64,000 nucleotides of DNA from Ophioderma brevispina (lineage: Eukaryota > Echinodermata > Ophiuroidea > Amphilepidida > Ophiodermatidae). Location of the stretch: contig JAMKCH010072273.1 of NCBI GenBank assembly GCA_023653785.1, forward strand, positions 31,081 through 95,080, in the 5' to 3' direction. A program made the position numbers and the translations under genes. Under the pieces are notes generated by a model. It was not told where the DNA came from, did not search any database, and saw only the letters and a program-made list of their open reading frames with translations. Positions within the stretch are counted from its first letter, which is position 1. Each line of letters starts with the position of its first letter. Shown piece by piece: positions 1-10,590 of the stretch.

Positions 1-244
1 CGTTTATTCCCGGGTAAAAGTTCTATCTATAATGAAATTTTAATGGCGTTTTTTCAAAAACAATGGCGACCATTTTGAAATGGGCAGGGCACGCCAACTT
101 TTTCGGGACGGAAAACTACCTAATACTAGTCAGGAAAACACCACATTCAAAGTGATAAATGGGAAAAATTAATAACAAATTGAATGTATTAATGAACCAA
201 AAATCTGGTGATGTCAGCTCATGGTTACTGCCTGTGTTATACAG

Positions 245-394
245 CTACCTGGGGTGACTGGGATAGTTGCTCCACAACATGTGGTGATGGAGTGCAGTAC
301 AGGAAGAGAGTGTGCAGCGACCCTGATTCTACTGTAGGTTCTTGTGATGGAGAAGCGCCCACTGATTCCCAAGATTGTGAGAATGCCGAATGCC
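245..394 (+). CDS. Internal exon: thrombospondin type-1 repeat (TSR-A)
   Basis: One complete TSP1 domain in a 150-nt exon. The acceptor is tgttatacag and the donor is gtaagt after position 394. The exon completes a split codon with CT and ends on one base, so both introns are phase 1. The domain begins ATWGDWDSCSTTCGDG and has six cysteines in the group-1 TSR order, ending DCENAEC. WGDW is a candidate C-mannosylation site, and CSTTCGDG fits the C-x-x-S/T-C-x-x-G O-fucosylation consensus. These marks and the family imply a secreted or cell-surface matrix protein. The motif has two tryptophans where the neighbouring exons have three, and the exon is two to three codons shorter than exons B-D. 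It is the first of five TSP1 exons on this strand, and the 5' part of the gene lies before the window. An in-frame ATG exists upstream at 208, but the splice site makes an internal exon more likely. Confidence 0.85.
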
Positions 395-2527
395 GTAAGT
401 TTTTTTTTTTTTGTAAAGGAAATCGATGAGCTTATAACATTGGAATTCATGTAACATCAAATGCAAGCGCGTGTATAATGCTGTGTTTCTAATTAGATGA
501 GCACGGAGAAAACTTAGTACTTACAAAAAGACTTTACATAGCTGTCAAAAATAAATATAGCTGAGCTTGCTAAATTCGACTTAATTGTACTTAATATTAA
601 TTTTGATCTGCAGAATTGATAGATCTGTGCAGTACATAGTAACGTTTTATGAAGATTTATTAGGAGGAAAACGGATTTGTCCTCAGCAGAGAATGGCTTA
701 AATGGCCCATTGGTCTCGGTTATTGTTTTGCTACTTTGCATAGTGCCCAGCCGCCGTCCAATCACGTCTCGTTGGCTTGCGGCTTCGTTGACCATTGGGC
801 GTCGGCTTTTCTCCCCGGCTTTGGCGTTTTCCGCCATCCGTCGTCACATAGCATCATATCTGCGTAGGAGTAGGTCATGGTTTTGGCTACTTGGCAATAA
901 AATTGTTTTCCCACCCTCCTCTCCCCTTTGTTATAGAGGGTAGGAATGCACCAGTTTTATCTCTCATATTTCTTAGCCAAAAGGCAGCTCATTGCTTTTA
1001 TTTTGGCATTTATTTTGGTTCATTCATTAATATGGCAATTTTATATTTACGGATAATGGATGTGAGCGAGCCAGAGGTAGCTGACTTCAGGCTCTGCAGA
1101 TTATGCTCTATGTATTATTTATAGCATTTATCAAATGTTGTGCTGGCAAATAACAAATTAATTAATGGTATTTTCATTTAATTTAGTTCAGGCAATCCTA
1201 GAGGTATTTAACTTCAGATTTTCTTGCACTCAGTCTCAGCCTATTGCATTAATTCAATTATTAATATTGCAATTTATCTTAGATATTGGATGTCTGCGAG
1301 CCTTAGAGGTAACTGACTTCAGGTCCAACAGTTTATGTTAATATTCAAACATTTGTTTTAGGCAGTTCTTGAGGCAGTTGACTTTAGGAGCCCTTTAACT
1401 GTTTGATTCACAACTTTAATCCAATATTCTAATTGATCCCTAGACTGACGCGTGTAAGCCAGGCTAAATGGTTAATATTATCCAAATACAGTAATGTCAG
1501 CCTAATCTTTGCTACAATGGTTCTCTGGTTATAGTATATAATGATGTATTAATTTTGGCTTTACAGTAATTTAAATTCATTTGGTGAAAAATTTGGCAAG
1601 AGGAAACTGTCTTCATGCCGAGGGCATGCAATCATAAGAATTTTATTATTCTACATATGTGGCTTGTCATTCTAAAATATTGCATATGTGGCTTTACAGA
1701 CATTGCATGTTGGCTTTACAGATGGCACAATCTGTGGTATGGGTGTACATGTAATAGGGGAAGCTGTCTCCAAAGTAACCCATGGTGTTGAAATGAACTG
1801 TTTTCAAAGCCAGGCCATATTGAAAACTATGGTTGTTTGGAGAACCTGTTAGGAATGAATAAAGGACTATGTCCTACGCACGATGTTTTGCAATTGGCAA
1901 ACCTTTGTCTTGTCCCATTCTTTGTCCGTGGACAATACCGGGATTTATTACATTTTAGATACCACGTGAGCGTAATGCTATATTTAGTCTGCTGACGTGT
2001 TTGAAGCCAAAAGTGCTTGGAATCAAAATAGAATAGAAACAAAAGAAGAGGAATTGTAAATGAAAATGTAAAATGAAAGAGACAAAAATAGATGACATTG
2101 CAATTGCAAATGCAAATGGATAGGAAAAAGAGAGCTTGAAACTCATCGAGAGTTAGTCAAATTTAAACAACAGGATAGCTCGGCAGATTCATCGAAACGG
2201 CAAAGTTTCGCAAGATTCCACAATTTCAGGAACAAGAAGTAGAAAGGTACTTCTAGCACTTTAAGAAATTTGCCGCAACATTGGAATGGCCTAAGGAATC
2301 TTGGACCACGTTGCTAAAAAATTATACACATTGTAATATTCTTTGATATTACATAACATTCATATCATTTGTGCACAAGACTTATTTGCGTTTAAATGGT
2401 ATTTCTGAACTTTTCATCGTGATGCCGTAACAAATGTAACATTCACACAACCCATAAAAACCCACTCTTGGCGGTCTATAACTTTGCTTTATTCATTCAT
2501 CCATGACATGTACAGCTAGAATTACAG
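395..2527 (+). other. Intron after TSR-A
   Basis: No further exon seen. The first 150 bases (about 425-535) resemble the introns after exons D and E. A degenerate direct repeat lies at about 1010-1400. The short open frames here show no recognisable domain. Confidence 0.6.
1015..1400 (+). repeat. Degenerate direct repeat in intron
   Basis: Two related segments, about 1025-1145 and 1250-1345, share the order 'aatatggcaattttat', 'ggatgtgagcgagcc' and 'gaggtagctgacttcagg' with substitutions and small gaps. Two weaker partial copies of the last motif lie near 1200 and 1370. No coding content is seen. Confidence 0.45.
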
Positions 2528-2686
2528 CTACCTGGGGTGATTGGGGACTGTGGAACAGATGCTCGGTTACATGCGGTAATGGAACCCGACATAGGGTGAG
2601 AAATTGTAGTCAGTCTGATTCAAGTGCAGGTTATTGTGGCGAAGGAGTGGCTGAGGAATCCAAAGGATGTAACAACGCAAAATGTC
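2528..2686 (+). CDS. Internal exon: thrombospondin type-1 repeat (TSR-B)
   Basis: A 159-nt exon (53 codons) between a gaattacag acceptor and a gtgagt donor, phase 1 at both ends. It encodes ATWGDWGLWNRCSVTCGNG followed by the rest of a six-cysteine TSR ending CNNAKC. It has the full WxxWxxW tryptophan ladder for C-mannosylation and a CSVTCGNG O-fucose consensus. The middle of the domain (CSQSDSSAGYC) differs clearly from exons A, D and E, and its flanking introns do not resemble theirs, so it belongs to an older layer of duplication. A start codon at 2503 is in frame, but the good acceptor argues that the upstream bases are intronic. Confidence 0.87.
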
Positions 2687-4371
2687 GTGAGTTCAGTTGA
2701 TATGAGGCAATCCCCTTTATTTTAGATCGTTTTATTATTGTTGTTAGTTTCGTTACGTTGTTAAATTCTTTAAAATGTACTAACAGGTTATTTTTTTATT
2801 TTAAAAGATGTCTTTGCGGTCTGAATGAAAGAATATCTACTACAATAAGATTGCCTTTATTAGCAGAATTAACTAACAAATGTTGTCTATGGAGGTCACT
2901 GTGACGTTGCTCGGCATTGGTGACGTTGTATGACTTGAGAAGTGAATAGACAAAAACAGGTGTCTGTGGAATGTCTAGGGTATTTCTGGTCATTAAATCC
3001 GATTATATATTCTATTTTCACGTGGGCCATCAAAATGGCTGCAATTATGTGGAAGATATTATAAACTTTTACTTTGTTATCAATAATATTGTGTCATTTT
3101 TCTGACTGAAAGATATTTTAAACACAAATATATTTATAACATGTCGAAGCATAGATTATAATTAGCCTGGCATTTCGCTTTAAGATTAATCACAAGAGCA
3201 GGTTAGACAGGGTTATACTCTTATAGTCGATTCGCGTGATACGTTCGTCCCCCTGGAGTTTTGGACCTATTCAATTAAGTCGGAGAGGGAAAATGAAAGA
3301 ATTCAAATGCACGTGCACCACAGGATTATGTTGGAGGACACTACGGTCATATAACTCACTCACCTGCCACTAAATACAATTTCTGTCTTGTATGGAAACG
3401 CACAATAGTGCATTTCAGGCCTTAACATTCCTCACAATAACATGATTAACAGAAGTCCCTGCGCCTCAAGAATGGTACGGGGTCACATATCAGATGAATC
3501 GAGTATAATATGTTTAGGCTTGGGAGGTCTAGTAGAGGGAAGGTGTAGGGGTGTGACACCCCCCCCCCCCCATTTGCAGAATTTGTCGGCAAAATCGGTA
3601 TTAAAGGTACGTGTTCAGATCGTCTTTTGGACCCCCCGATTTACCCGGAAGTAGTATCGATTTTGATATCAGATGAAAGGCCATGTTTTTCTTATTGTCG
3701 TCCTGAAATTTGAGCCCTCAAATCCATTTTATATTTTTCCATAAATATTGTTGATGGATAAATAAATGATTGATTGATTTTATTCCGAAGATATAAACAA
3801 AAAATGCCGTTTTAATGGTTAACCATCAATATTAGCACAGTACTAAATAGGGCTTTGCAATTATGCGTTATTGCGTCTACCATCAAAACCGCAAGTTTGT
3901 TTCCCACAGACTTGATGAGGCGCATATGCAAGTGTCAGGCTCTCATATCAAGTAAAGAACACAATAGACTTAAATCGGAACGAGCACTTTTAATGGTTAA
4001 GAAGGTGTAGTTTGAATATATTAATGTCATTAAAATTTGTTATATTATTGAACACATATGTAACATATAAGTAAATTTACTTATTACAGCGTAGTCTAAT
4101 ATATTGATTTTTGTTATACTTTTCTATTGTTTTGGGGGGAAATAACTACACAACATGTATGTTATAAAAACAAAGTCAGTTTCTAAGCAAAACAGCATAT
4201 CTTCTTTGTTTCAAAACGCCGTTATTTACAGGTCATTGGTTTTCTTTTTTGTTGACACACGTATTTGAATGTTATTTTTTCAAGGTTTCCTTTTAAAAAA
4301 AGAACACAACTTTCGCCGCACGCACGTATGCTGTGTATATTTCTATAGGTAATCTAATGTCTTTTCAACAG
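2687..4371 (+). other. Intron between TSR-B and TSR-C
   Basis: AT-rich and non-coding as far as can be seen. It holds a 13-base C run near 3560 and a simple 'attgattgattt' tract near 3770. No further exon was recognised. Confidence 0.6.
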
Positions 4372-4527
4372 CTACATGGGGCAATTGGGGATTATGGCAT
4401 AGCTGTTCGGTGACATGTGGAAATGGAACTCAATACAGAATGCGAGAGTGCAGTGACCCCGATCACACTGATGACCTTTGTGAAGGAGCAACGCCTAAAG
4501 AATATCGGGAGTGTAACATTAACTGCC
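4372..4527 (+). CDS. Internal exon: thrombospondin type-1 repeat (TSR-C)
   Basis: A 156-nt exon (52 codons) found by reading around the acceptor cttttcaacag and the donor gtaagt. Both introns are phase 1. It has no ATG-to-stop frame of useful length, so simple ORF calling misses it. It begins ATWGNWGLWHSCSVTCGNG and ends ECNINC, with six cysteines in TSR order, a WxxWxxW ladder and a CSVTCGNG fucosylation consensus. Its closest match in the window is exon B at the start of the domain, while the SDPD stretch after the third cysteine is shared with exons A and D. The frame is open throughout. It shares strand, phase and spacing logic with the other TSP1 exons and is very likely part of the same transcript. 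Confidence 0.87.
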
Positions 4528-6427
4528 GTAAGTTATTTTTTTAAATATAAGTTATTATCCATAATAGTATGCTTATAACTCAAGGTTGTCAACGATGCCG
4601 ATGCATTTTTAGATTTCTTGAGAGCCTTTCTAGAAGAACCCATATATTATCTTTTTATCATTTGACATATATTTTTAAATATTGAGCCATATCACGGGGA
4701 ATGAATCCATTATGTTTTTACTTATAATAGTCATTAATAGCCGTATAATAGCCATTCAAATCAGTTTGTGGAAATATAGGTTATCACATCATTACTGCTC
4801 TTCTATGTCTCTGGTAGGGATGGAAATATCAAAAGGTAAAAAAATTGGGCATAACCTCTGTATATTATATTCCAATCAAGGTTAGTGCAAGGTTTTCTAC
4901 CCATAGATGGAGCACGAAATTTGATTGTATTGATTACCTAACATAGCCAAAGCTGCAATTACAGTCAAAGGATTTAATCCTTTACCTTGCCCCGGATACC
5001 GCTCTACCACATCCTTTGGCCGAGTATCACCTTTGACCGTCAGTGTTGCCTGTCATTTAAACTATGGGAAATTATTTTCATTAAGGGAGAAAATATTTTA
5101 ATAACCAATCGCATCTAAAATAGATTATGTGACCTCTGTGACAATGTGACACATGAGTAGCTGGAGGAAAATTGGAATATTTTGGTGAAAATATGACAGA
5201 TTTTGACCGTGTTTTCGCTGATGTATGATTTTTTTTATTTCTTGCAATAAAATTGCCCCACAAAAATCCCTACACTTAGTGAAAAGATACTCAAAAAGAT
5301 TAGATCAAAAACACACTTCCAATTGATATTTGTATCCATACCGATGTCAACAGAACAAGATTTCTTTCGTGCAACCCCAAAAAGTTTTATACTACGTGAA
5401 TCAAAAAAACAAATGTGCAAGGATCAAAGATGATCTTGACCTTAATGCAATCACTACATCATACATTTGTTGTTGTTTTTATAAAACACATCTAATATAC
5501 TGTCATGTGTTGAAAAAAATGAAAGAAATCGAATGAAAAATACGCTAGATATGGCAGGTTTTGTAAGCACACATCCTTTTTTCTCCATTCCTATTAGATT
5601 TACACACATTAAACTTGTGTTTGTGAGAATGTATAATATCATGATGCCTTTATCAACTTAATGCTACATTTTCCTGATTATTTCAACTACGGATTAATCA
5701 ATGAATTCATTTATACCAATGTGCCAACTGATATGACGAATCCAAACACCAATTCACCTGTTGCAGATCAAGAAAACAAGATCTTCCCTTTGTCTAGGAT
5801 ATTGCAAAGAGTTTAGTCCCTTATTTTCATAGCTTGTATCTATACCTGGATTACAATGGAATTTGAAAAACCCTTTTCCATTTCATCAGGTTGAATTGGA
5901 TGAGATTTTGTGTGAAAATTAATTCATTTTGAAGATCAATAAAAGTGAATGAGATTATGGCTATTCATAGATCAATTAAACAAGATACATGGGTCATTAT
6001 TACTTTCATAATGCATACCTATGGAGGACAAAGGGGTGTGCTTACAAAATTTGTCATATCTGGCTTATTTTTTAATCGATGTCTTTCATTTTTTCAACAT
6101 TTGGAAGTATATTAGATTTGTTTTGAAATTAAAAAAAAATCTATGATTCCCTGATTTTATATCAAGGACCAAGGTCAATCTGCAATCCTTGCACAATTTT
6201 TTTTGATTCACGTAGTTTATTTTTCAAATAGTCAGATTGAGCAGATACTGTTTGAATAGTAGAAGCAAAAATGTGTCTACTTTATACAGGGCTAAGGAGA
6301 AATATGAACGTTCTTTGATTACAAAATCTGAAATTTTCTGATGGAGTAAGTGCGGGGAACTAGGTTTGCCGAGTGTGTCATACACCTTTAAATCTGTCTT
6401 TCATTCAATAATACCTGTGTTATACAG
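4528..6427 (+). other. Intron between TSR-C and TSR-D, with a foldback element
   Basis: No exon recognised. The 5.39-6.23 kb part is a long inverted repeat, listed separately. The remainder is AT-rich without a recognisable domain. Confidence 0.6.
5385..6232. repeat. Foldback element, two ~200-bp inverted arms
   Basis: The left arm (about 5385-5585) and right arm (about 6025-6232) are reverse complements over most of their length. The left arm has 'ctacgtgaatcaaaaaaa', 'gtgcaaggat' and 'tttgtaagcacac' in that order, and the right arm has their complements in reverse order. The arms are separated by about 440 bases. Transcribed as part of the TSP1-gene intron, this would form a long imperfect hairpin. 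I could not define target-site duplications, so the element class is open. Confidence 0.7.
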
Positions 6428-6583
6428 CTACATGGGGTAATTGGGGATCATGGGATAGTTGTTCCACAACATGTGGTGAGGGAGTCCAGCACAGGAGGAG
6501 AGTGTGCAGCGACCCTGATTCTACTGGAGGCTCTTGTGACGGAGAAGCGCCCACTGAATCCCAACATTGTAATGCCGAATGCC
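6428..6583 (+). CDS. Internal exon: thrombospondin type-1 repeat (TSR-D)
   Basis: A 156-nt exon (52 codons), acceptor tgttatacag, donor gtaagt, phase 1 at both ends. It begins ATWGNWGSWDSCSTTCGEG, with a full WxxWxxW ladder and CSTTCGEG. From the third cysteine on (CSDPDSTGGSCDGEAPTES) it is nearly identical to exons A and E, and the bases after the donor also resemble the introns after A and E, so A, D and E are recent copies of one exon-intron unit. The last two cysteines are spaced CNAEC, one residue shorter than in A (CENAEC) and E (CNNADC). That could be a real deletion of one codon. The frame is intact. Confidence 0.87.
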
Positions 6584-6897
6584 GTAAGTTTGTTTATTTA
6601 AAAATGCACTTATGAATTTGAACGGTTTAAAAATACCGGAATTGACATAACATCACAATACAAGCCTTTGTTAAAAATAACACTGTGTTACTAATTAGAT
6701 GAGACGAAATCACGAGGAAATATGGCACTCTGCCTTAATTGACCATTTTTGTTTCCTATAGCCTATACAATATTATATTGTATATTCAAAGCAATAGTAT
6801 GTTCATACTTTACACGAAGTTTCGAGAAAACTTAAGTACTTACAAAAAGTTGTTGTATAACATTAAATCTTGCTTTTTTACTATCTATGTTAAACAG
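6584..6897 (+). other. Short intron between TSR-D and TSR-E
   Basis: A 314-base intron with gtaagt donor and tgttaaacag acceptor. Its first half matches the introns after exons A and E ('gacataacatc', 'tactaattagatgagacga'). The block 'gaaaacttaagtacttac' before exon E matches sequence about 510-535 after exon A. This shows duplication of an exon together with its flanks. Confidence 0.7.
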
Positions 6898-7109
6898 CTA
6901 CCTGGGGCGATTGGAGATCATGGATAGTTGGGGTGACTGGGATTCCTGGGATAGTTGGGGTGACTGGGATTCATGGGATAGTTGCTCCACAACATGTGGC
7001 GATGGGCTTCGGCACAGGAAGAGAGTGTGCAACGACCCTGATTCTACTGGAGGCTCTTGTGATGGAGAAGCGCCCACTGAATCCCAACATTGTAACAATG
7101 CCGATTGCC
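6898..7109 (+). CDS. Internal exon: thrombospondin type-1 repeat with expanded W motif (TSR-E), one-base frameshift
   Basis: A 212-nt exon, acceptor tgttaaacag, donor gtaagt. It encodes a TSR like exons A and D (CSTTCGDG, then CNDPDSTGGSCDGEAPTES, then CNNADC), but the tryptophan motif before the first cysteine is repeated three times as WGDWxSWDS, giving nine tryptophans instead of two or three. The exon length is not a multiple of three. Comparing the repeat units shows one G missing after position 6923 (catggatagt against catgggatagt). With it the exon would be 213 nt, 71 codons and phase 1-1 like the others. As written, the frame entering from the acceptor does not connect to the cysteine frame. 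This is either a sequencing or assembly error at a G run or a disabling mutation. Extra WxxW motifs would multiply potential C-mannosylation sites. Confidence 0.8.
6903..6982 (+). repeat. 27-bp in-frame tandem repeat inside TSR-E
   Basis: Three units: 6903-6928 (26 nt, one G short), 6929-6955 and 6956-6982 (27 nt each). Units 2 and 3 differ at one base and encode WGDWDSWDS. Unit 1 encodes WGDWRSWDS if the missing G is allowed. Twenty-seven is a multiple of three, so copy-number change alone would keep the reading frame. Confidence 0.85.
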
Positions 7110-9354
7110 GTAAGTTTGCTTATTAAAACTTTGATGACTTATCACTTGAAAGTTGAATAATATGGAAGTGACATAACATCAAAATACAAGCCTGTATAAC
7201 GCCGTGGTACTAATTAGATGGGACGAAATTAAGAGAATACACGACACTATGCCTTCGTTTAATCCTCATTCTGCAAATAGTTTGCATGAGAGTTTTTTGA
7301 GAAGTGGGCTTTAACATGTCAGTTTTAATGGACAAAGCAACTATAATGTAAGAACAACTATGGTCGTGTTGAATCATTTTAAGATAATCAAAGAATTGAC
7401 TATTAACAGGTTGAACAGCATTACGTTCTCGACATTCTTTAGGCTTGGGTATAGGGAGCAGAAAAAACAATAGCACATGCCTATAACATGTCCCTGCGTG
7501 CAAGACATTGCAGTTCACTAATCAAACAGAAACAATCGAGTAATCGACGCCATTTTGGAACCGCCGACAAGCTTAACCAAAACCACACATGGTCCTTTTC
7601 CTTTGAAATGACTGCATGGGTGGGCACAACCAAATCTCTCCATGGACGCCTGTATAGAATAGTCTAGTGGCAAGTCACCGACGCTGGTCACCGATGCAAT
7701 TCGCGATGTGTAGTACCTTCGGGTGACTGACCTAAATATACACACACAATCGAATGTGTGTACTTTTACGTGTTCATGCAAACACATGCTTGAAACGCGC
7801 CCACAAACACAACGTTTCCGCGCATATAATTATTACAGCATCAATACTCTCATTGCAATTCCCAGTTTCAAAATTTTTTTTTTTTTTTTTTTTTAAGATT
7901 TTTGTTTTTTTGGTTCCACTGCCGAAAATGCCATGCATATTTCCATTTTCACCTTATTTAAAGTGGATGTCACCTTGCAATGATGACACTGGGGTTCAGG
8001 AATGATCTAAGTAATACCGACACAGATAGTCCTCTCACTAGTCAATTATATCGCGCATAGTCTACGATTATTTAGGATTACTTTTTCACCCTATTTCCGG
8101 GATTGACTCCTGCGTCACCGTTACAACAGAAAAACAAACATCCAACCACTACAACACCGAACGTCTTATTTAAATTCTGTTTTCAGCTTCCGATAGCCGA
8201 GACCATACCGGATTTTCCCATTATCATTGCGCATATATTTTGACAAGCTTGAGGTCTAATAAAGTCTCTCGAACGTCATGAGAATTTCCAAAATCTCCCC
8301 AAGCTGTATCACAAATATAACGTCACCATTCAGTAAATGAGATAATAGCGGCGCTCTTCATTTTTAATTGTCTTGAAAGAAGTGTGTACGTGTGTGCAGG
8401 GTGGTAAATAGTTATAGTAGATTCAACCCATCGTGTCCCCTCTAGTACTTTTCCGAAGGTATGGGCAATTGAATGAGGGGCATGGGCAGTGTGGTGGAAA
8501 TTAAATAAAACTCCAGCGAAATTTATCAAAACATGTAGTCGATAGCTGAGACAAAATCAATTCCTATGTGTCAAATGAACATTCAATCAACGACACGCGG
8601 ATTTATAGCTACATAACTCTCAAACATTCTGACTACTCGTATTTTCTTCAGTGGTACTCAACGTCACATGTGAGTTGAATGTTCCCGACTTTGAGTGCCC
8701 GTGTTTTGACACAAAGGAAAACCAATAGTCCTTTGCACTTCTATGTAAACGAAATGATGTCAACATGAAAAGGCCAGATTATCTTAGGTTCGTCACGAAC
8801 AGGTGAAATCGACACATATATTTTTCTTTTTCTCCTCTCTCACAACTAATCTCCGCTGTCCAAAAACCTTACCTGGGTCACTTGAATCTATTATAATCAA
8901 TATCACACATATGAATCAAATGCGAATGAGAACTTAGAATAAATCCAGCAGTAGTCCCGCCAAGAAAGCGCTCTAACCATTAGACCAAGCAACTCTCCTT
9001 TAAATCTCGTTTGTCGGTACCCGAGGGCTCCGACAAATAGGTTTCCGTCAAAGAGATTTAATAAAATTTCAAAACAATAAATAGGATTGTTGATGTTAAG
9101 GTAATTGCAAAGCGGTATTAATCCTCTCAAAGGGGTGCGGAAAAGTCAGTAAGGTCAACCCTTGTTTAATCACGTATTTTCTATACCATATTTATTTTAA
9201 TCATAGGCTTTCCATGTATTAAATTATGAAATCACACATAATGGCTATAACCTGTTTTTAACTAAAATTTATGGGTTTAAACAACAAACAACAAAACCAA
9301 AAAATAATTTTTTCTCTAATGTTATGCGATATATTTCTATAAATCTTCATACGC
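7110..9354 (+). other. Intron/spacer between TSR-E and the EGF-like exon
   Basis: No exon recognised. The bases 7143-7548 occur again in inverted orientation at 33746-34087. A poly-T run lies near 7871-7894. A tRNA-like SINE head lies on the minus strand near 8940-9010. Confidence 0.5.
8915..9012 (-). mobile_element. Degenerate tRNA-derived SINE head
   Basis: The minus strand reads TTGGTCTAATGGTTAGAGCG, which resembles a pol III A box from a tRNA. A weak B-box-like stretch (ttcgcatttgattc) follows. A full tRNA clover leaf is not apparent, so I call it a SINE relic rather than a tRNA gene. Confidence 0.3.
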
Positions 9355-9457
9355 TGTGATTCCAGCCCATGTCAAGAACATGAACGCTGTAAAAATACAC
9401 TCAGTGGTTTCCTTTGTGCCTGCTTGCCTGGGTATTTTGGTGAAAAGTGCCAGACAG
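9355..9457 (+). CDS. EGF-like domain exon
   Basis: Reading from TGT at 9355 gives CDSSPCQEHERC, then SGFLCACLPGYFGEKC: six cysteines in the classical EGF order, with the GYFG turn before the last. The donor is gtaaga after 9457, and the exon ends on one base (phase 1), as EGF exons and the TSP1 exons here do. The 5' edge is a problem. The only nearby AG (ttccag, 9361-9366) would cut off the first cysteine and give the wrong phase, and no AG occurs in the 90 bases before 9355. A base error in the acceptor, or a dead exon, would explain this. It lacks the full calcium-binding EGF signature. The strand and phase suggest it belongs with the TSP1 exons, since TSP1 plus EGF is a common extracellular mix, but linkage in one transcript is an inference. 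Confidence 0.7.
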
Positions 9458-9529
9458 GTAAGATCAAAATAATAGACAGTAAAATATGAAATTGGAATAT
9501 TCGTTATTTATCCGATAGCCTTAGTAGTG

Positions 9530-9890
9530 GGGGACTGTAGTGTACAGATCTTATGTGAGCAAATCTGGATAAATTTTGAATTTTGGTACACAAGTACTTT
9601 ATGCATTGATAATAAAAAAAAATGGATGGAAGCACTTGCCACACCCCTTTCATGCCCCCAGCTTGGATTTCAAGGTTACACAGGGGTAAAATTTTTAAAA
9701 TGTTCCGATTGTGTTGAAAAGTACACCACGATGTTTGTCTGGTTACAAGGATTCCAAAAAGGTATAGTTTATACTACCTGTCACTTATAGTTTTGGAATT
9801 ATGGGGTAAAAATGGTAAAAAAAAGTTAATTTTGGTTTGTACAGGGGTCAAAAATTAAAAGTTGCTCCAATTTTGGTAAAATGTGCTTCA
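9530..9890 (-). repeat. Dispersed repeat, inverted copy of 19215-19565
   Basis: The reverse complement of this stretch matches 19215-19565 along its length ('gggactgtagtg', 'acaagtactttaagcattg', 'ttgtctggttccaag' on the common orientation), with scattered substitutions and single-base gaps. The open frame here is interrupted in the other copies and has no domain, so I treat it as non-coding repeat. Confidence 0.7.
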
Positions 9891-10121
9891 AATTGTTGGT
9901 TTAGCTGATAGAATGAAATATAGGAATAGTTTTGACCAAACTACGTGTTTGGTTATTAACCAAAATGTCGAATAAAGTCAACAGCTATTGGTAGCTATTG
10001 GTAGCTATTGGATTCTATTGACCTGTAACCTATTTTTTGGATAACGTGATAACTAAGCAAAACAGATAAGGCAAAGTATTCCTTATCTCAATCCTTTAAG
10101 CTAGGGAAACACTTTGCACTA

Positions 10122-10563
10122 CAGGGTGAGTCAAAAAAAACTTGACCCGGATTGTGTCCGCCATTTTGAGTTTTTAAATAATATATATATAACGTATGTG
10201 ATATCATCGGAAAGCCTATTTCATTATCTTTAATTTGCTGCAAAGATAATTCCAATCGGTTAAGTATAGGCCGAGCTACAGTCTTTTGAATCAAGTAGTC
10301 CGGTTTTCACCCTATCCACGGATTCCCATTTGAATGCACGGCGCCCGACTAAGCAAATGTGATTCCGTGGACAGTGCAGAAACCCGACTGCTGGATTCAA
10401 ACGACTGTAACTCGGTCTATACCTAACCGATGTGAATGATCTTTGCAGCAAATTAATGATAATGAACTAAGCTTTCAGATGATATCAGATATGTTAGATT
10501 TGTGTTACTTAAAAATTCAAAATGGCGGACACAATCAGGGTCAAGTTTTTTTGACTCACCCTG
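10122..10563. mobile_element. Tc1/mariner-type foldback MITE
   Basis: A 442-bp element that is almost entirely two inverted arms. It begins CAGGGTGAGTCAAAAAAA and ends with the complement (TTTTTTTGACTCACCCTG). The arms remain complementary inward for about 180 bases, for example 'gccattttga' against 'tcaaaatggc', and 'aatttgctgcaaagat' against its complement. The element is flanked by TA on both sides (10120-10121 and 10564-10565), the target duplication of Tc1/mariner elements. No transposase frame is present, so movement would need a source elsewhere. It sits inside a dispersed repeat whose uninterrupted inverted version is near 19.16-19.22 kb. Confidence 0.85.
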
Positions 10564-10590
10564 TACATATCGTCACGAATCTTCCAAACA

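Noticed and set aside
214..7098. Minus-strand ORFs opposite TSP1 exons (214-450 and 6898-7098)
   Set aside because: Antisense shadows of real exons.
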